Below, one piece after another: positions 35,554 to 45,759 of a stretch of DNA of 64,000 nt (position 1 is its first letter; each line of letters begins with the position of its first letter). A model generated the notes under the pieces. That model ran no database searches, was not told the DNA's origin, and worked only from the letters and a program-made list of their open reading frames with translations. The position numbers and the translations under genes are program-made. The DNA is from Marinimicrobium hydrolyticum. Its GTDB lineage: Bacteria; Pseudomonadota; Gammaproteobacteria; Pseudomonadales; Cellvibrionaceae. The DNA lies in contig NZ_JAVDDU010000003.1 of the NCBI RefSeq assembly GCF_030848505.1, positions 310,001 to 374,000 of the forward strand. The letters are read 5' to 3'.

Positions 35554-36510
35554 TCAGGCTTTCATCATTGGTAACGGAATTTGGTATTGTACCGTCAGTT
35601 GTTGGGCCAATTGCTCGGGGGTGCCATTGTAACTGACACAGCCAGTAGCCAGGGCCATGTCCGGCATGGAGCTGCTCGTGCAGCTATCCGGACTCTGCAC
35701 CCAGATCCTGCCGCCACGCTGCTTGAGTAGACGACCGGCGCTGGCGCCGTCATCGCCCATGCCCGAAAATACAATCAGCCCTGCGCGCGGGCCGTATACG
35801 CGGGCAACGTTGGCCACCAGCTGATCTACGGACGGGGCGTAGGGCCCACCCCAAGGGCCGTCACTCAAGGCAAAAGTGCCATTTTCCAGCACTTCGACAC
35901 GTTCCTGAGCAGTCACAATAAACAAACGGTTTTCCTGCAACACTTCACCCTGTACCGCCAGCGAAGCGGGGTAAGGGCTGTCGCTCATCATCTTCACCAG
36001 CGTCGAGGTGTAATGCGCATCAATGTGTTGAACATAGAGAAACGCCACACCCAAATCCGGCGGCAGTTCCGACAAAAATCGTTTAACCGCTGCGGGCCCA
36101 CCCGTAGAGGCGGCCAACACCCATAAATCACTGGCCCGCTCTGTATTCTGTAAATTGATGTCGCCCGCCAGCTGGCGCAGTTTGTCCATGATGCGCCGTA
36201 ACCAGGCGTTGTGCTCGTCAGTGCCGGGGCGATAGTCGCTGCTGTCGCTCACAATTAAAGGCACAGTGGCGGACTCCAACAAGGCTTCCAGTGTTTCCAG
36301 TTGTTCGGCCGGAAAGTCACTGTCCTCATCGGTGGGCGCGGCCACATCCACTACCCAGGCATCAACGTCGCTGCGAGCCAAAGCTTCTCCGGCATCGGCG
36401 CCCAAAGTCGTGGAGCAGATCAATTTATGCCCGGCCTCCGCTACACTCATGCCCAGGTATTGGCGCTTGAGCGGCTGATCCACCAATAGGCCAATCCGCA
36501 AGCCAGTCAC
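35554..36510 (-). CDS. chpB: CheB-type methylesterase ChpB
   Basis: 318 residues. The catalytic triad is visible as Ser in AASTGGP, His in YVQHIDAHY and Asp in GMGDDGASAGR. The N-terminal 110 residues look like a degenerate receiver, lacking an obvious phospho-accepting aspartate in the LDxxMP context. It would demethylate the receptor PilJ, opposing PilK. Four bases after chpA. Confidence 0.87.
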   Translation of the reverse strand: MTGLRIGLLVDQPLKRQYLGMSVAEAGHKLICSTTLGADAGEALARSDVDAWVVDVAAPTDEDSDFPAEQLETLEALLESATVPLIVSDSSDYRPGTDEHNAWLRRIMDKLRQLAGDINLQNTERASDLWVLAASTGGPAAVKRFLSELPPDLGVAFLYVQHIDAHYTSTLVKMMSDSPYPASLAVQGEVLQENRLFIVTAQERVEVLENGTFALSDGPWGGPYAPSVDQLVANVARVYGPRAGLIVFSGMGDDGASAGRLLKQRGGRIWVQSPDSCTSSSMPDMALATGCVSYNGTPEQLAQQLTVQYQIPLPMMKA

Positions 36511-36514
36511 AATA

Positions 36515-39500
36515 CTACGCCTTCGGATCCAACAGCTCGTTAATATTGGTTAGCAGCAGATCCTCCTGATAGGGCTTGCCCAAGTAACGATCTACGCCAA
36601 GACTGAAAGCCCGATCCCGGTGCTTTTTACCCGTGCGCGAGGTGATCATGATGATCGGTATGTCCTTCAAGCGAGAGCTGGTACGGATGTTCTTCGCTAC
36701 CTCGAACCCGTCCATGCGCGGCATTTCAATATCCAGCAACATAACGTCGGGGATGTGGTCCTGCAGCATAAGGAGTGCCTCGGCACCATCTTTGGCGGTA
36801 ATCACGTGGAAGCCTTCGCGCTCCAGGAAGCGGCCGGTCACCTTTCTTACCGTGACCGAATCATCCACCACCATAACGGTTCGCTCCTGAGCCTCGGACT
36901 CTGGCGCTTGAGCCGGCTCCAACAAGGTAGCGTTGGACATACCCAGAGCCAGTTTTTCGCGCATCAAAGCGTGCGGATCAAGGATCACCACCACGCTACC
37001 ATCCCCCATTACGGTCGCGCCGGACACGCCGGTCACCGTACTGAACTGTACGCCCAGGGTTTTCACCACAATCTCGCGGCTACCTAAGAGCCGATCCACT
37101 TGCAGCGCCAGGGTGTGCTCCGCGCTTCGTACCAGAACGACCGGTAGAGGCAAGGTCTGACCGTCCAATTTCGGACGGGCCCGACTATCGAGCATGGCGC
37201 CCAGGTAGCGCACTTGGTATTGCTCTCCCGCGTATTCAAACAGTGCGCTTTCATCCTGATAATAGTGTTCCAGCTCGAAAGGGCTGACCCGTACAATACC
37301 TTCGATGGTGTTCAGGGGAATCGCGTAGTAATCGTCGCCGATCTGAATCATTAGGGCCCGGTTTACCGACACGGTAAAAGGCAGCCGAACAATAAATTCC
37401 GTGCCGTGACCCCACTCGGAATTAATAAACATGGAGCCACCCAGCTGTTTAATTTCCGAGTGCACCACATCCATACCCACACCGCGACCGGATATCTGGG
37501 TAACTTTATCGGCGGTACTGAAACCGGCATGCAGAATAAACTGCATAATGTCCCGGTCACTCAGGGAAGCATCGGCGGTCATCAGGCCACGTTCAATGGC
37601 TTTTTCCCGCACTTTTTCCAGGTTGATACCGCGACCGTCATCCACCAGTCGCAACAGAACTTCGCCGCCCTCGCGCGAAAGGCTTAAGACAATCCGCCCG
37701 GTTTCACCTTTTCCGCTACGGTCACGCTCATCCGGCATTTCAATACCGTGGTCCACGGCGTTACGCAGCATATGCTCGAGGGGCGCGACCATGCGCTCCA
37801 ATACGGAACGGTCCAGTTCGCCTTCGACGTTGTCTAGCTCAAAGCTGACATCCTTACCCAGCTCGCTCGCCGCTTGACGGACGATACGCCGCAGCCTCGG
37901 CACCAAACGCGAGAAAGGCACCATGCGCGAACGCATGAGTCCTTCCTGCAAATCGGTGTTAATACGGGACTGCTGCAGCAATAGGGTTTCCGTATCGCGG
38001 TTTTTATCCGAAAGCGTAATTTTCAGGTCCAACAAATCCGACGCAGATTCCATCAGGGAGCGGGACAGTTGTTGCAGCTGTGAATAGCGATCCATCTCCA
38101 GAGGATCAAACTCTTCGTGCGCTTCCATTTGCTCCTGTCGGAACAGCACCTGGGCTTCGGTTTCGATATCCAGTCGACGCAGCTGTTCCTGCAAGCGAAC
38201 AATGGTGGAATCCATCTCGTCGATGGCCAAGCCCAAATCACCCACTTGTTCTTCAATTCGACCACGAGTGATGGAGGTTTCACCGGCGAGGTTCACCAGC
38301 TCTTCCAGCAGCTCAGCGGAGACTTTTACTACTTCCTGCGGGCCGCTGCGACGCGCCGCCAAATGTTGCACTTGAGCGCTTTGGCCACCACCGGTGGATA
38401 CTTGCGAGGTTTGGCCCTCGTGCACGGCGGGTGGGAACTCATCCCTTTTAGCGGGAGGCTTAGCCTTGGGCGTGAAGGGGACGACCTTGGCTTCTTCACC
38501 CCGAACGTGAGCCGCTCGATCGGTTTCGCTGGGAGTAGGCGCTTCCGCAGCTGGCTCAGTAGGCTCTGCGGGCGTGACCGGGGCGGCCTCCGCTGGCAGC
38601 TCAACACCATCCAAGCGTGCTCGCGTGCGTTCGACACCCTTGTGAATCTGATCCTGGAATTGATTCAAACGCTGGAAGAAGGCTTGATCCAGTGTTTCTT
38701 CACCGCTGAGGCCAATCACCAGAGTTTCAAAGTCGTGCGCCAGGTCACCCACGTCGCTGATGCCCGCTAAGCGCGCGCCACCTTTGAGTGTGTGCAGAGC
38801 GCGCTTGAGCTCTTCTGGCCATTCGGGATTGTCCCAGTCGTCCTGCCACTCGTGCAGAGCGCCTTCCATGGATTCAAGCAGCTCTTCGGCTTCTTCAACA
38901 AAGATTTCAACGATTTCGTCATCGGCCTCATCGTCGTCATCTTCAGAGTCTGAACTAGAAACGTGCGCCTCTGGCTCCGATGGAACAACGCTGGTCTCAA
39001 CGTTAGCGTCTTCCACTTCGATTGGAGATTCCGCTTCCGCTGCAGCACTGTTGTTAGTTTCGGATTCGACTTCAGATTCGGTTTCGGCTTCGGCTTCGGC
39101 TTCGGCTTCGGCTTCGGCTTCGGCTTCGGCTTCGGCTTCCAGTGTATGCACCTCGGGGGCCTCGACAAGCAGTGCGTCAAGTGCTTCGGTCAAAGCCGCG
39201 GGTTCGGGCTCCAGGTTTTGCCCTACGGCGACCGCATCCACCATATCCAGCAAAGCCGCATGCGCAGCCTTCAGGTTTTCGCACAGCGAGTCACTGTACT
39301 GCAGAGATCCGGTTATCAACGCCTGATAGATACGGTGCAGCTTGTCCCCGAGCTCCGCCATGGGGGGCTGATTGGCGCGGCGTGCACCGTTGGTCAAAGT
39401 AGCCAACTCGTCCTGCAAAGGCTTGAGTGGGTCCAGCTGTTCCGGTTGATTGCGCCATTCGTCGAGGGTTTTATCCGCATCCAACAGCAGGTTCATATCT

Positions 39501-42500
39501 TCGGCCATGAAGATCGCCAGCAACTCCGGATCTATAGCCTCCAGACCTTTGGCCTCGGCCTCTTGCTGACGAACCAGCGGCGCTACGAAGCGCTCCCGCA
39601 ATTCGTTCACGCGCGCTACGAATTGATGCAGTCGGGGAATTTCCACCGGCTCACCCTGCTCAATATTGGCAAGGGCAACCGTGGTGTAATCGACCGCATC
39701 GCGCAGCAACTGCAGAATGTCCTCGTCGATGTTCACCTGATAAGTACGCAGCTCCTTGACGAACCGTTCCAAGGGCGACACGAGTTCGGCAACTGGCTGG
39801 ATATCCGCCATGTGCGCACTGCCTTTTAAGGTGTGCAGGGCACGCTGGGTGCTGTCGCTGGGCGGGGTGAAGACGGGTGCGACGGTTTCCATTTCATGAA
39901 TGTATTGATCCACGACCTGCAAGTGCGTCAGCGCCTCAATGCCAAAAATTTCCCAGAGCTGACCATCCGGCTCGTCATCGTCTTCCACCGCTGCGGCCGT
40001 TTCGGGTTCGTCTTGAACAGTGGCCGTCGGCGAGGATGGCTCTGGTGCCACCAAGGGAATCTCTTCCGGCGTTTCACCGCGCGATAAGGCGTCGGCCTGG
40101 GCCGCGTAAGCCTCGGCCAGCTGCGGGTGCGGATTTGGCTGCCGGGTACGGAACGCCTCAATCATATCCGGTAGTATGGAGCGTACCTGCTCTATCGCAT
40201 TGACGTGCGGTTCACCGGGCGTAACCGTACCGTCGATGACCCGGTTCAGCATATTCTCAATGGACCAGGCCAGCTCACCAATATCGTTGGCGCCAACCAT
40301 ACGGCCGCTGCCTTTTAAGGTGTGAAAAGCACGTCGGAATTCAGTGAGCGACTCTTGATCTTCAAAATTGGCTGCCCACTTGGGAAAGTACTCGGCTATG
40401 GTTTCACTGACCTCACCCGCTTCTTCGACGAAGATTTCCAAAATTTCCGCGTCGAATTCATCGTCGTCTTCGCTCGCCGTTGCCTCAACGGAGGTTTCGG
40501 CCTGCTGTTCACTTTCCTGATCCTGCGCGTCTGCTTCGGCCACTTGTGCCGCTAACGCTTCTACGGAATAGTCTTCATCGGCGAGAGACGGCTCAATAGT
40601 TTCGGAGTCGTCCTCACTCTGTGCCGCCGTCTCGGTTTCATCGGTTTCGTCTTCAGAAGACTCATCCGTGTCATGGAGCGCGCGCTCCAGCTCTGACGCT
40701 TCGGATTCTGCAGTGTCTGTTTCTTCCGTGCTCGGCGTGTCGGCCAAAATCGCCTGATAAGCTTCGCTCAAGGCTTCCTGCTCATCCACCTCATCTTGTG
40801 TTGGTTCGGGTTCAACCTTGGCGGGGCGAGCGGTCGAAGGCGTTTTGGCGACGGCGTAGCCGAGCTGTGCAACGCTATCCTCGGCTACCCCCAGGAGAAG
40901 TTCGTTTTCTTCCTCGCGGTCGATGTTAAAGCGTTCAAGGTAGTACTCGACGCTGGTAATGGCATCGGCCAGTGTGTCCAACTTGGACCATTCGGGCGAG
41001 GCATCCTGAGCCAACAACTGTTCTTCCACGTAGCGGGCGCAGGCTCCGAGTATTCGGGCTGGCCTCGGCATAGGAATCATTTCCAGACCGCCGCGAATAC
41101 CGCGCAACGTGTCGGGGACGCTCTTCAGGTGAGAGTGATCCCACTGAGAGGCGATGTACTCAATGATCGCGTCTTTGGTCTGCTCCAGCCCGCTGCGCGA
41201 TTCGCGCAGAACTGACTCCTGCGCCTGACTCAAATTCAGATCGCGGTGGTTGTCTTCACCTTCACCTTCGCCGCCTACGCCAGCGGCTAGATTGTCCAAA
41301 CGGTTTTCGATGTCGAGCACCTTACCGGCAACCGCCATCAATTCTCCATCACTCAAGTCGCTGCCCGCATTGACTACCAGCTCAATCGCGGCGCCCTGTT
41401 CCAAAACTTGTTTGCGCAGGTCACCAATGCCCAGCACAGCCATGGTATCGGCAACTCGCTTAATCACCGGCAAGGCTTCTGCCAGTGTTTCCTGTCGCTC
41501 TCCACCGGCCAAAGACACATCCAGCGCTTGCTTGACGATATCCAATTCCACTTTGAGGGCCGCCACCACCGAGCGCATGGCTTCGGCGTCTGGGGCGGAA
41601 AGCATGTTCTGCGCTTCCTCACCGGTTTCCTTGCCCTCTGGCAAGGCCCGATCCAACTCATAGAGTTCGTACACGTGCTGCAGATGCGAGTCGGTGGAAA
41701 AGCCCGGTGCGTGTTTTCCTGAACGGGCGACGTAGTAAAGCAGATTTTTAATCAGCTCTTGGTCAGCGGGCGTATCAAGGGGCGCGGCGCCATGCACCAC
41801 AAGAAGCTTCAGCTCCTTATCCAACTGACGCAGCAAGTTCTTAATGGACACGCTGGATTCGATAGCATCGATTTCCAGGGCTTCAGCCAATGCCAGGCAA
41901 ATGTGCCACAACGGTTGACGCGCGGTGCCGCTGGTTAATTTGTGCACCCGTGCGAAGACTTTTTTCAGGTAAGCCAGGTTTTCGTCGGCGTTGACTGACC
42001 GGATAAAACCGGCGGCCGCGTACTGATACATCTGACGCAGCTTGCGTACGGTGTCTTGAAACTGTTGGCGATTTTGCAACAGCGGCAGACGCTCGCCACT
42101 GATCTCACTGGCCGGGGCCAAGTATGGGCTAAAGAGATTGGTTTCCGTCAGTAAATGTTCGCCACGCACGGTGCGCAGGTCATTGAGAAGCGGCAATACA
42201 ATTAACGGGTTGTCGCGGCGACTGGTTTTGACTTTCTCCAGGTACACGGGGAACTGCAAGATGGCCCGCATCAACACTTCCTGGGCTTCTGCGCTGCTGG
42301 CTACGCTGCCGTCGATCATGGATTGAGTCAGACTCTCCATTTCCTCGGCCATCATGGCGGCGCCATGGAACTCCACCATTTGCAAACTGCCATGCACTTG
42401 ATGGATATGCGTCAAGCAAAAACGCAACCGGGCTTCGTCTTCTGGATTTTCAACGTAGGCCTCCAGGGCTTCGCGCGCCTGACGGAGGGTTTCGACAATC

Positions 42501-42547
42501 TCGTGCACTACCCAGTCAAGGGCAGCGAAATTACGGCTGTCTGACAT
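36515..42547 (-). CDS. chpA: Pil-Chp hybrid histidine kinase ChpA
   Basis: 2010 residues. An N-terminal degenerate Hpt-like domain (HIHQVHGSLQ near 50) and long acidic linkers (about 570-720) are followed by three Hpt domains with canonical HTLKG: HTLKGSGRMVG (His near 742), HTLKGSAHMAD (near 905) and HTLKGGARLAG (near 1252). Then come the dimerisation and ATPase domains (MLRNAVDHGIEMPDE, near 1600), a CheW domain (about 1715-1850) and a C-terminal receiver with phospho-Asp in MLLDIEMPRMDG (near 1935). It controls type IV pili via PilG and PilH. A linker of Glu-Ala repeats (near 1135-1155) is encoded by a hexanucleotide tandem repeat. Confidence 0.93.
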   Translation of the reverse strand: MSDSRNFAALDWVVHEIVETLRQAREALEAYVENPEDEARLRFCLTHIHQVHGSLQMVEFHGAAMMAEEMESLTQSMIDGSVASSAEAQEVLMRAILQFPVYLEKVKTSRRDNPLIVLPLLNDLRTVRGEHLLTETNLFSPYLAPASEISGERLPLLQNRQQFQDTVRKLRQMYQYAAAGFIRSVNADENLAYLKKVFARVHKLTSGTARQPLWHICLALAEALEIDAIESSVSIKNLLRQLDKELKLLVVHGAAPLDTPADQELIKNLLYYVARSGKHAPGFSTDSHLQHVYELYELDRALPEGKETGEEAQNMLSAPDAEAMRSVVAALKVELDIVKQALDVSLAGGERQETLAEALPVIKRVADTMAVLGIGDLRKQVLEQGAAIELVVNAGSDLSDGELMAVAGKVLDIENRLDNLAAGVGGEGEGEDNHRDLNLSQAQESVLRESRSGLEQTKDAIIEYIASQWDHSHLKSVPDTLRGIRGGLEMIPMPRPARILGACARYVEEQLLAQDASPEWSKLDTLADAITSVEYYLERFNIDREEENELLLGVAEDSVAQLGYAVAKTPSTARPAKVEPEPTQDEVDEQEALSEAYQAILADTPSTEETDTAESEASELERALHDTDESSEDETDETETAAQSEDDSETIEPSLADEDYSVEALAAQVAEADAQDQESEQQAETSVEATASEDDDEFDAEILEIFVEEAGEVSETIAEYFPKWAANFEDQESLTEFRRAFHTLKGSGRMVGANDIGELAWSIENMLNRVIDGTVTPGEPHVNAIEQVRSILPDMIEAFRTRQPNPHPQLAEAYAAQADALSRGETPEEIPLVAPEPSSPTATVQDEPETAAAVEDDDEPDGQLWEIFGIEALTHLQVVDQYIHEMETVAPVFTPPSDSTQRALHTLKGSAHMADIQPVAELVSPLERFVKELRTYQVNIDEDILQLLRDAVDYTTVALANIEQGEPVEIPRLHQFVARVNELRERFVAPLVRQQEAEAKGLEAIDPELLAIFMAEDMNLLLDADKTLDEWRNQPEQLDPLKPLQDELATLTNGARRANQPPMAELGDKLHRIYQALITGSLQYSDSLCENLKAAHAALLDMVDAVAVGQNLEPEPAALTEALDALLVEAPEVHTLEAEAEAEAEAEAEAEAEAETESEVESETNNSAAAEAESPIEVEDANVETSVVPSEPEAHVSSSDSEDDDDEADDEIVEIFVEEAEELLESMEGALHEWQDDWDNPEWPEELKRALHTLKGGARLAGISDVGDLAHDFETLVIGLSGEETLDQAFFQRLNQFQDQIHKGVERTRARLDGVELPAEAAPVTPAEPTEPAAEAPTPSETDRAAHVRGEEAKVVPFTPKAKPPAKRDEFPPAVHEGQTSQVSTGGGQSAQVQHLAARRSGPQEVVKVSAELLEELVNLAGETSITRGRIEEQVGDLGLAIDEMDSTIVRLQEQLRRLDIETEAQVLFRQEQMEAHEEFDPLEMDRYSQLQQLSRSLMESASDLLDLKITLSDKNRDTETLLLQQSRINTDLQEGLMRSRMVPFSRLVPRLRRIVRQAASELGKDVSFELDNVEGELDRSVLERMVAPLEHMLRNAVDHGIEMPDERDRSGKGETGRIVLSLSREGGEVLLRLVDDGRGINLEKVREKAIERGLMTADASLSDRDIMQFILHAGFSTADKVTQISGRGVGMDVVHSEIKQLGGSMFINSEWGHGTEFIVRLPFTVSVNRALMIQIGDDYYAIPLNTIEGIVRVSPFELEHYYQDESALFEYAGEQYQVRYLGAMLDSRARPKLDGQTLPLPVVLVRSAEHTLALQVDRLLGSREIVVKTLGVQFSTVTGVSGATVMGDGSVVVILDPHALMREKLALGMSNATLLEPAQAPESEAQERTVMVVDDSVTVRKVTGRFLEREGFHVITAKDGAEALLMLQDHIPDVMLLDIEMPRMDGFEVAKNIRTSSRLKDIPIIMITSRTGKKHRDRAFSLGVDRYLGKPYQEDLLLTNINELLDPKA
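39085..39138. repeat. Hexanucleotide tandem repeat (CGGCTT)9 inside chpA
   Basis: Nine uninterrupted CGGCTT units, preceded by imperfect ones from about 39060. On the coding strand this gives alternating Glu and Ala codons in the linker before the third canonical Hpt domain. Because the unit is six bases, slippage would change length by two residues without a frameshift. Confidence 0.92.
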
Positions 42548-42562
42548 GCGAAGTATTCCTCA

Positions 42563-43423
42563 TTATTCTTGTCGCTGGTCGCGAATGTAGGCTTGTACTT
42601 CGGTTCCCACCACGCGCTTCAGGCTCGGATGTTCCCAATCCACGGATTCACCGAGGCCAATAATCAGTACACCACCCGGCTTCAAGCGCTCGGCGAATGC
42701 GTTCAAAATATCGCGCCGCAACCAGCGACGAAAGTACACGAGCAAATTCTGACAGAAGATAACGTCCATATTGACGGGGGGCATAGAGCCTATGCGGGTC
42801 ACGTTTCCGTGACTGAAGCAAACTCGATCGCGCAGCTTCTCGACAACTTGAAAATTACCATTGTCGGTGCGGCGGAAGTAGCGTGCCACTTCGTCAGGGT
42901 GCAATTGCTCCAGTTTGCGAGTAGCGTAAACACCGGTGCGGGCCTGCCCCAAAGCAGCGTTGCTGATGTCCATGGCTGTCACGCCGTAATACGGCGCCAG
43001 AGCCGCCAATTCGAAACAATCATTGGCGACCATAGCCAGTGAGTAGGGCTCTTCGCCACTGGCGCAGCCCACACTCCAGATATCGAAACTGCCCTGCAGC
43101 TCCCGATTATTGATGCGGTTTTGAATAAACCGGCGAACGTATTCCAGCGAAGGGCGATGGCGAAAAAAACTGGTTTCCTTGACCGTGAGTCGATCCACCA
43201 AAATGGACCACTCCATAAGGCCAGACAGGCCGTCGGTCACCTGCTGGTAATACTGGTTGTAATCGCTACACCCAAGCTCCCGCATGCGCATCGCCACCTG
43301 CGACTGCAACAGCGTTTTCTGCTGGGCAGAAAGCTGTATACCCGTGCGCTCCTCAAGCAATTTGCTCCACTGAACAAACTGGCTGTCGGTCAACGCTGAT
43401 GGCGTTTGCAAGGACCAAACCAT
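42563..43423 (-). CDS. pilK: CheR-type methyltransferase PilK
   Basis: 286 residues. CheR N-terminal helical domain (with TGIQLSAQQKTLLQSQVAMR) and a SAM-binding domain: IWSVGCASGEEPYSLAM, TAMDISNAALGQAR and VIFCQNLLVYFRRW. It methylates glutamates of the receptor PilJ to adapt signalling. Located between pilJ and chpA in the standard order. Confidence 0.9.
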   Translation of the reverse strand: MVWSLQTPSALTDSQFVQWSKLLEERTGIQLSAQQKTLLQSQVAMRMRELGCSDYNQYYQQVTDGLSGLMEWSILVDRLTVKETSFFRHRPSLEYVRRFIQNRINNRELQGSFDIWSVGCASGEEPYSLAMVANDCFELAALAPYYGVTAMDISNAALGQARTGVYATRKLEQLHPDEVARYFRRTDNGNFQVVEKLRDRVCFSHGNVTRIGSMPPVNMDVIFCQNLLVYFRRWLRRDILNAFAERLKPGGVLIIGLGESVDWEHPSLKRVVGTEVQAYIRDQRQE

Positions 43424-43451
43424 TACCGCACTCGACTGTTATCGCTGGGGG

Positions 43452-45656
43452 TTAAACCCGGGCCTGGTCGCGCTCAGGCTTCAGATCGTCGTCTTCATCC
43501 CCGGGCAGGACTTCATCTTCCAAATCCACCACTTCGCTATCGTCGAAATCTTCCGGGAGAGCACTGTAGTCAATGCTTTCCTCTTCCATCTCAAGCTCGG
43601 GAACCGGGGTCGCCTTAGTGAAGGCATCCTGAGTACCTTCTTCTTCCGGCAGTTTGAAACCGGCCACAGATTCACGCAGGTCCATGGCCATTTCCGCCAG
43701 GTTACCAATCGATTGAGCGGTGGCGCCGGTACCGGCTGAAGTTTGAGTGGTAATTTCCTGAATCACGTTCATCGTGTTGGAAATGTGGCCAGCGGAGGAT
43801 GCCTGTTGGCGAGCCGCGTTGGAGATGTTCTGAATCAATTCAGCCAGGTTGTTGGATACTGTTTCAATCTCTTCCAGAGCCACACCTGCGTCCTGTGCCA
43901 GACGGGCACCGCGAACCACCTCAGACGTCGTTTGCTCCATGGAGATAACCGCTTCGTTGGTATCGTTCTGAATGGTCTTAACCAGGGCTTCAATCTGCTT
44001 GGTTGCAGCCGCTGAACGTTCCGCCAGCCGCTGCACCTCATCCGCTACCACCGCGAAGCCGCGGCCCGCGTCACCGGCCATAGAGGCCTGAATTGCCGCG
44101 TTCAAGGCCAGAATGTTCGTTTGGTCGGCAATGTCGTTAATCAAGCTAACGATGTCACCAATCTCCTGGGAAGACTCACCCAATCGTTTAATCCGCTTGG
44201 AGGTGTCCTGAATCTGCTCACGAATGGTGTCCATGCCGTGGATGGTGTTCTGTACCACTTTGGCACCGTTGGTGGCGATCGATACCGCCCGCTCGGCTAC
44301 CGCGGCGGATTCGGAGGCGTTGGCCGATACTTGGTCAATAGTTACCGCCATTTCATTCACCGCCGCCGAGGCGCCGGCAATTTCCTGCGCCTGGTGCTCA
44401 GAAGCTTCGGCCAGATGCAGTGCAGTTTGCTGGGTTTCCTGGGCGGCAGCGGATACGTTTACCGCCGTTTCGTTAATGCGCGCTACCAGAATCCGCAGTT
44501 GGTCAATGGTGAAGTTAATAGAGTCGGCAATGGCCCCAGTAAAGTCTTCGGTTACCGTCGCGGTGGTGGTCAAGTCACCATCGGCCAGATCGGCCAGTTC
44601 GTCCAGCAGACGCAGAATCGCCGTTTGGTTACGCTCGTTGGTTTCAGCGGTTTCCACCAGGCGACGACGTGTGCCTCGGAACAACTGCGCGCCAATCAAA
44701 GCCAAACAGATAACGGCCGCAATACCCAGCGCAAGAATGGTCAAGTTATTGGGCTGACGCAGCGATTCCTGCAAAGAGATCTTGTCGGAAATATCAGCCA
44801 GGCCTTCCAACAATACCGGGCTGTTGTCCAGCAATGCCTCACTCGCCTGCAGGGAGCTCAACAGTGCGGGCGAGCCTTCGAAAATTTCTTGAACGGAACT
44901 GTTTACAAAGTCAAACAGATCGGCGATTTGAGCCAGGGTCTGCTGGGCTTCAGGGTTGGTTACGCGGCCGATGCGCATGGCCACGTCACCTTCCTGCATG
45001 GCGTTGAGTACGCGGCCGTAAATGTTGGCGTCCAGGTTGAACTGGTCGGCAGCGATGTGTGCGTCGGCATCACCACGAAGCATTTTATCCACGTTGCGTC
45101 CGATACGCTCTGCACGCCAGGACTGCATCTGTGCTTGCGAAATCTGTTCAGATGGAGAGTCAGTTTCCAGGAGAATTTCCACAATGTCATTGTGCAAGGA
45201 TTGCAGCTCGGGAAGCGTGTCATTCAGACGCTCACCCACCTGGTTCAGAAAGATGATGGTTTCCTGGTTTTCGAGAATCGTCTGGCTGTTACTGCGAGCT
45301 TGCCGCCAGATATTGTTGTAGGCGGTAAATTCACGGCTCAATTCCCGGCGGGTACGCTGATCGCTGGCACGCAGTTGATCCCAGGTTTGGTCCATGCTGC
45401 CGACCACCGAATTCAATTCGGCGAACGCATTCTGGTTACCGGAGACCGCCTCCCGAGACAGAGCCGTCAACCGATAGGACTGTGCCCTAAGCTCGGCGGC
45501 CTGCTGCAGGTAAAGCTGGTCAGCTTCCAGGTCCCGCTGCACCTCGATGTAGACGTAGGGTATAAGGACCACAAACCCTATGAGCAGGACGACCAGCACC
45601 GCCATCGCCGGGTTTGCCCGGGCGGAGGCGAGGAAGTTTCTGGATTCGGTTTTCAT
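43452..45656 (-). CDS. pilJ: Pilus chemoreceptor PilJ
   Basis: 734 residues. Transmembrane helix 1 (about 17-36), a periplasmic PilJ-type domain to about 305, transmembrane helix 2 (about 306-326), HAMP, and a long cytoplasmic coiled coil with the signalling tip (VVADEVQRLAERSAAATKQI). The C-terminal 70 residues are acidic. It senses surface contact or pilin and controls ChpA. The gap to pilI is 103 bases, the largest in this cluster, without a recognisable promoter. Confidence 0.92.
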   Translation of the reverse strand: MKTESRNFLASARANPAMAVLVVLLIGFVVLIPYVYIEVQRDLEADQLYLQQAAELRAQSYRLTALSREAVSGNQNAFAELNSVVGSMDQTWDQLRASDQRTRRELSREFTAYNNIWRQARSNSQTILENQETIIFLNQVGERLNDTLPELQSLHNDIVEILLETDSPSEQISQAQMQSWRAERIGRNVDKMLRGDADAHIAADQFNLDANIYGRVLNAMQEGDVAMRIGRVTNPEAQQTLAQIADLFDFVNSSVQEIFEGSPALLSSLQASEALLDNSPVLLEGLADISDKISLQESLRQPNNLTILALGIAAVICLALIGAQLFRGTRRRLVETAETNERNQTAILRLLDELADLADGDLTTTATVTEDFTGAIADSINFTIDQLRILVARINETAVNVSAAAQETQQTALHLAEASEHQAQEIAGASAAVNEMAVTIDQVSANASESAAVAERAVSIATNGAKVVQNTIHGMDTIREQIQDTSKRIKRLGESSQEIGDIVSLINDIADQTNILALNAAIQASMAGDAGRGFAVVADEVQRLAERSAAATKQIEALVKTIQNDTNEAVISMEQTTSEVVRGARLAQDAGVALEEIETVSNNLAELIQNISNAARQQASSAGHISNTMNVIQEITTQTSAGTGATAQSIGNLAEMAMDLRESVAGFKLPEEEGTQDAFTKATPVPELEMEEESIDYSALPEDFDDSEVVDLEDEVLPGDEDDDLKPERDQARV

Positions 45657-45759
45657 GTAAGCACCCCTGAAAGTGACTGAACGTCTTATTGTTGTTCGTG
45701 AACCGCCTGCACCAGCACCGCAGTCAGCTCGAAATTAAAATTCAATGAGGCGAGCCCCA

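Noticed and set aside
38963-39829. Open frame with a Phe-Gly repeat protein on the plus strand
   Set aside because: The repeat is only the reverse reading of the Glu-Ala hexanucleotide repeat in chpA.
44121-45680. Long open frame on the plus strand (519 codons)
   Set aside because: Antisense to pilJ. It results from codon bias on the coding strand; the product is low in complexity and resembles no family.
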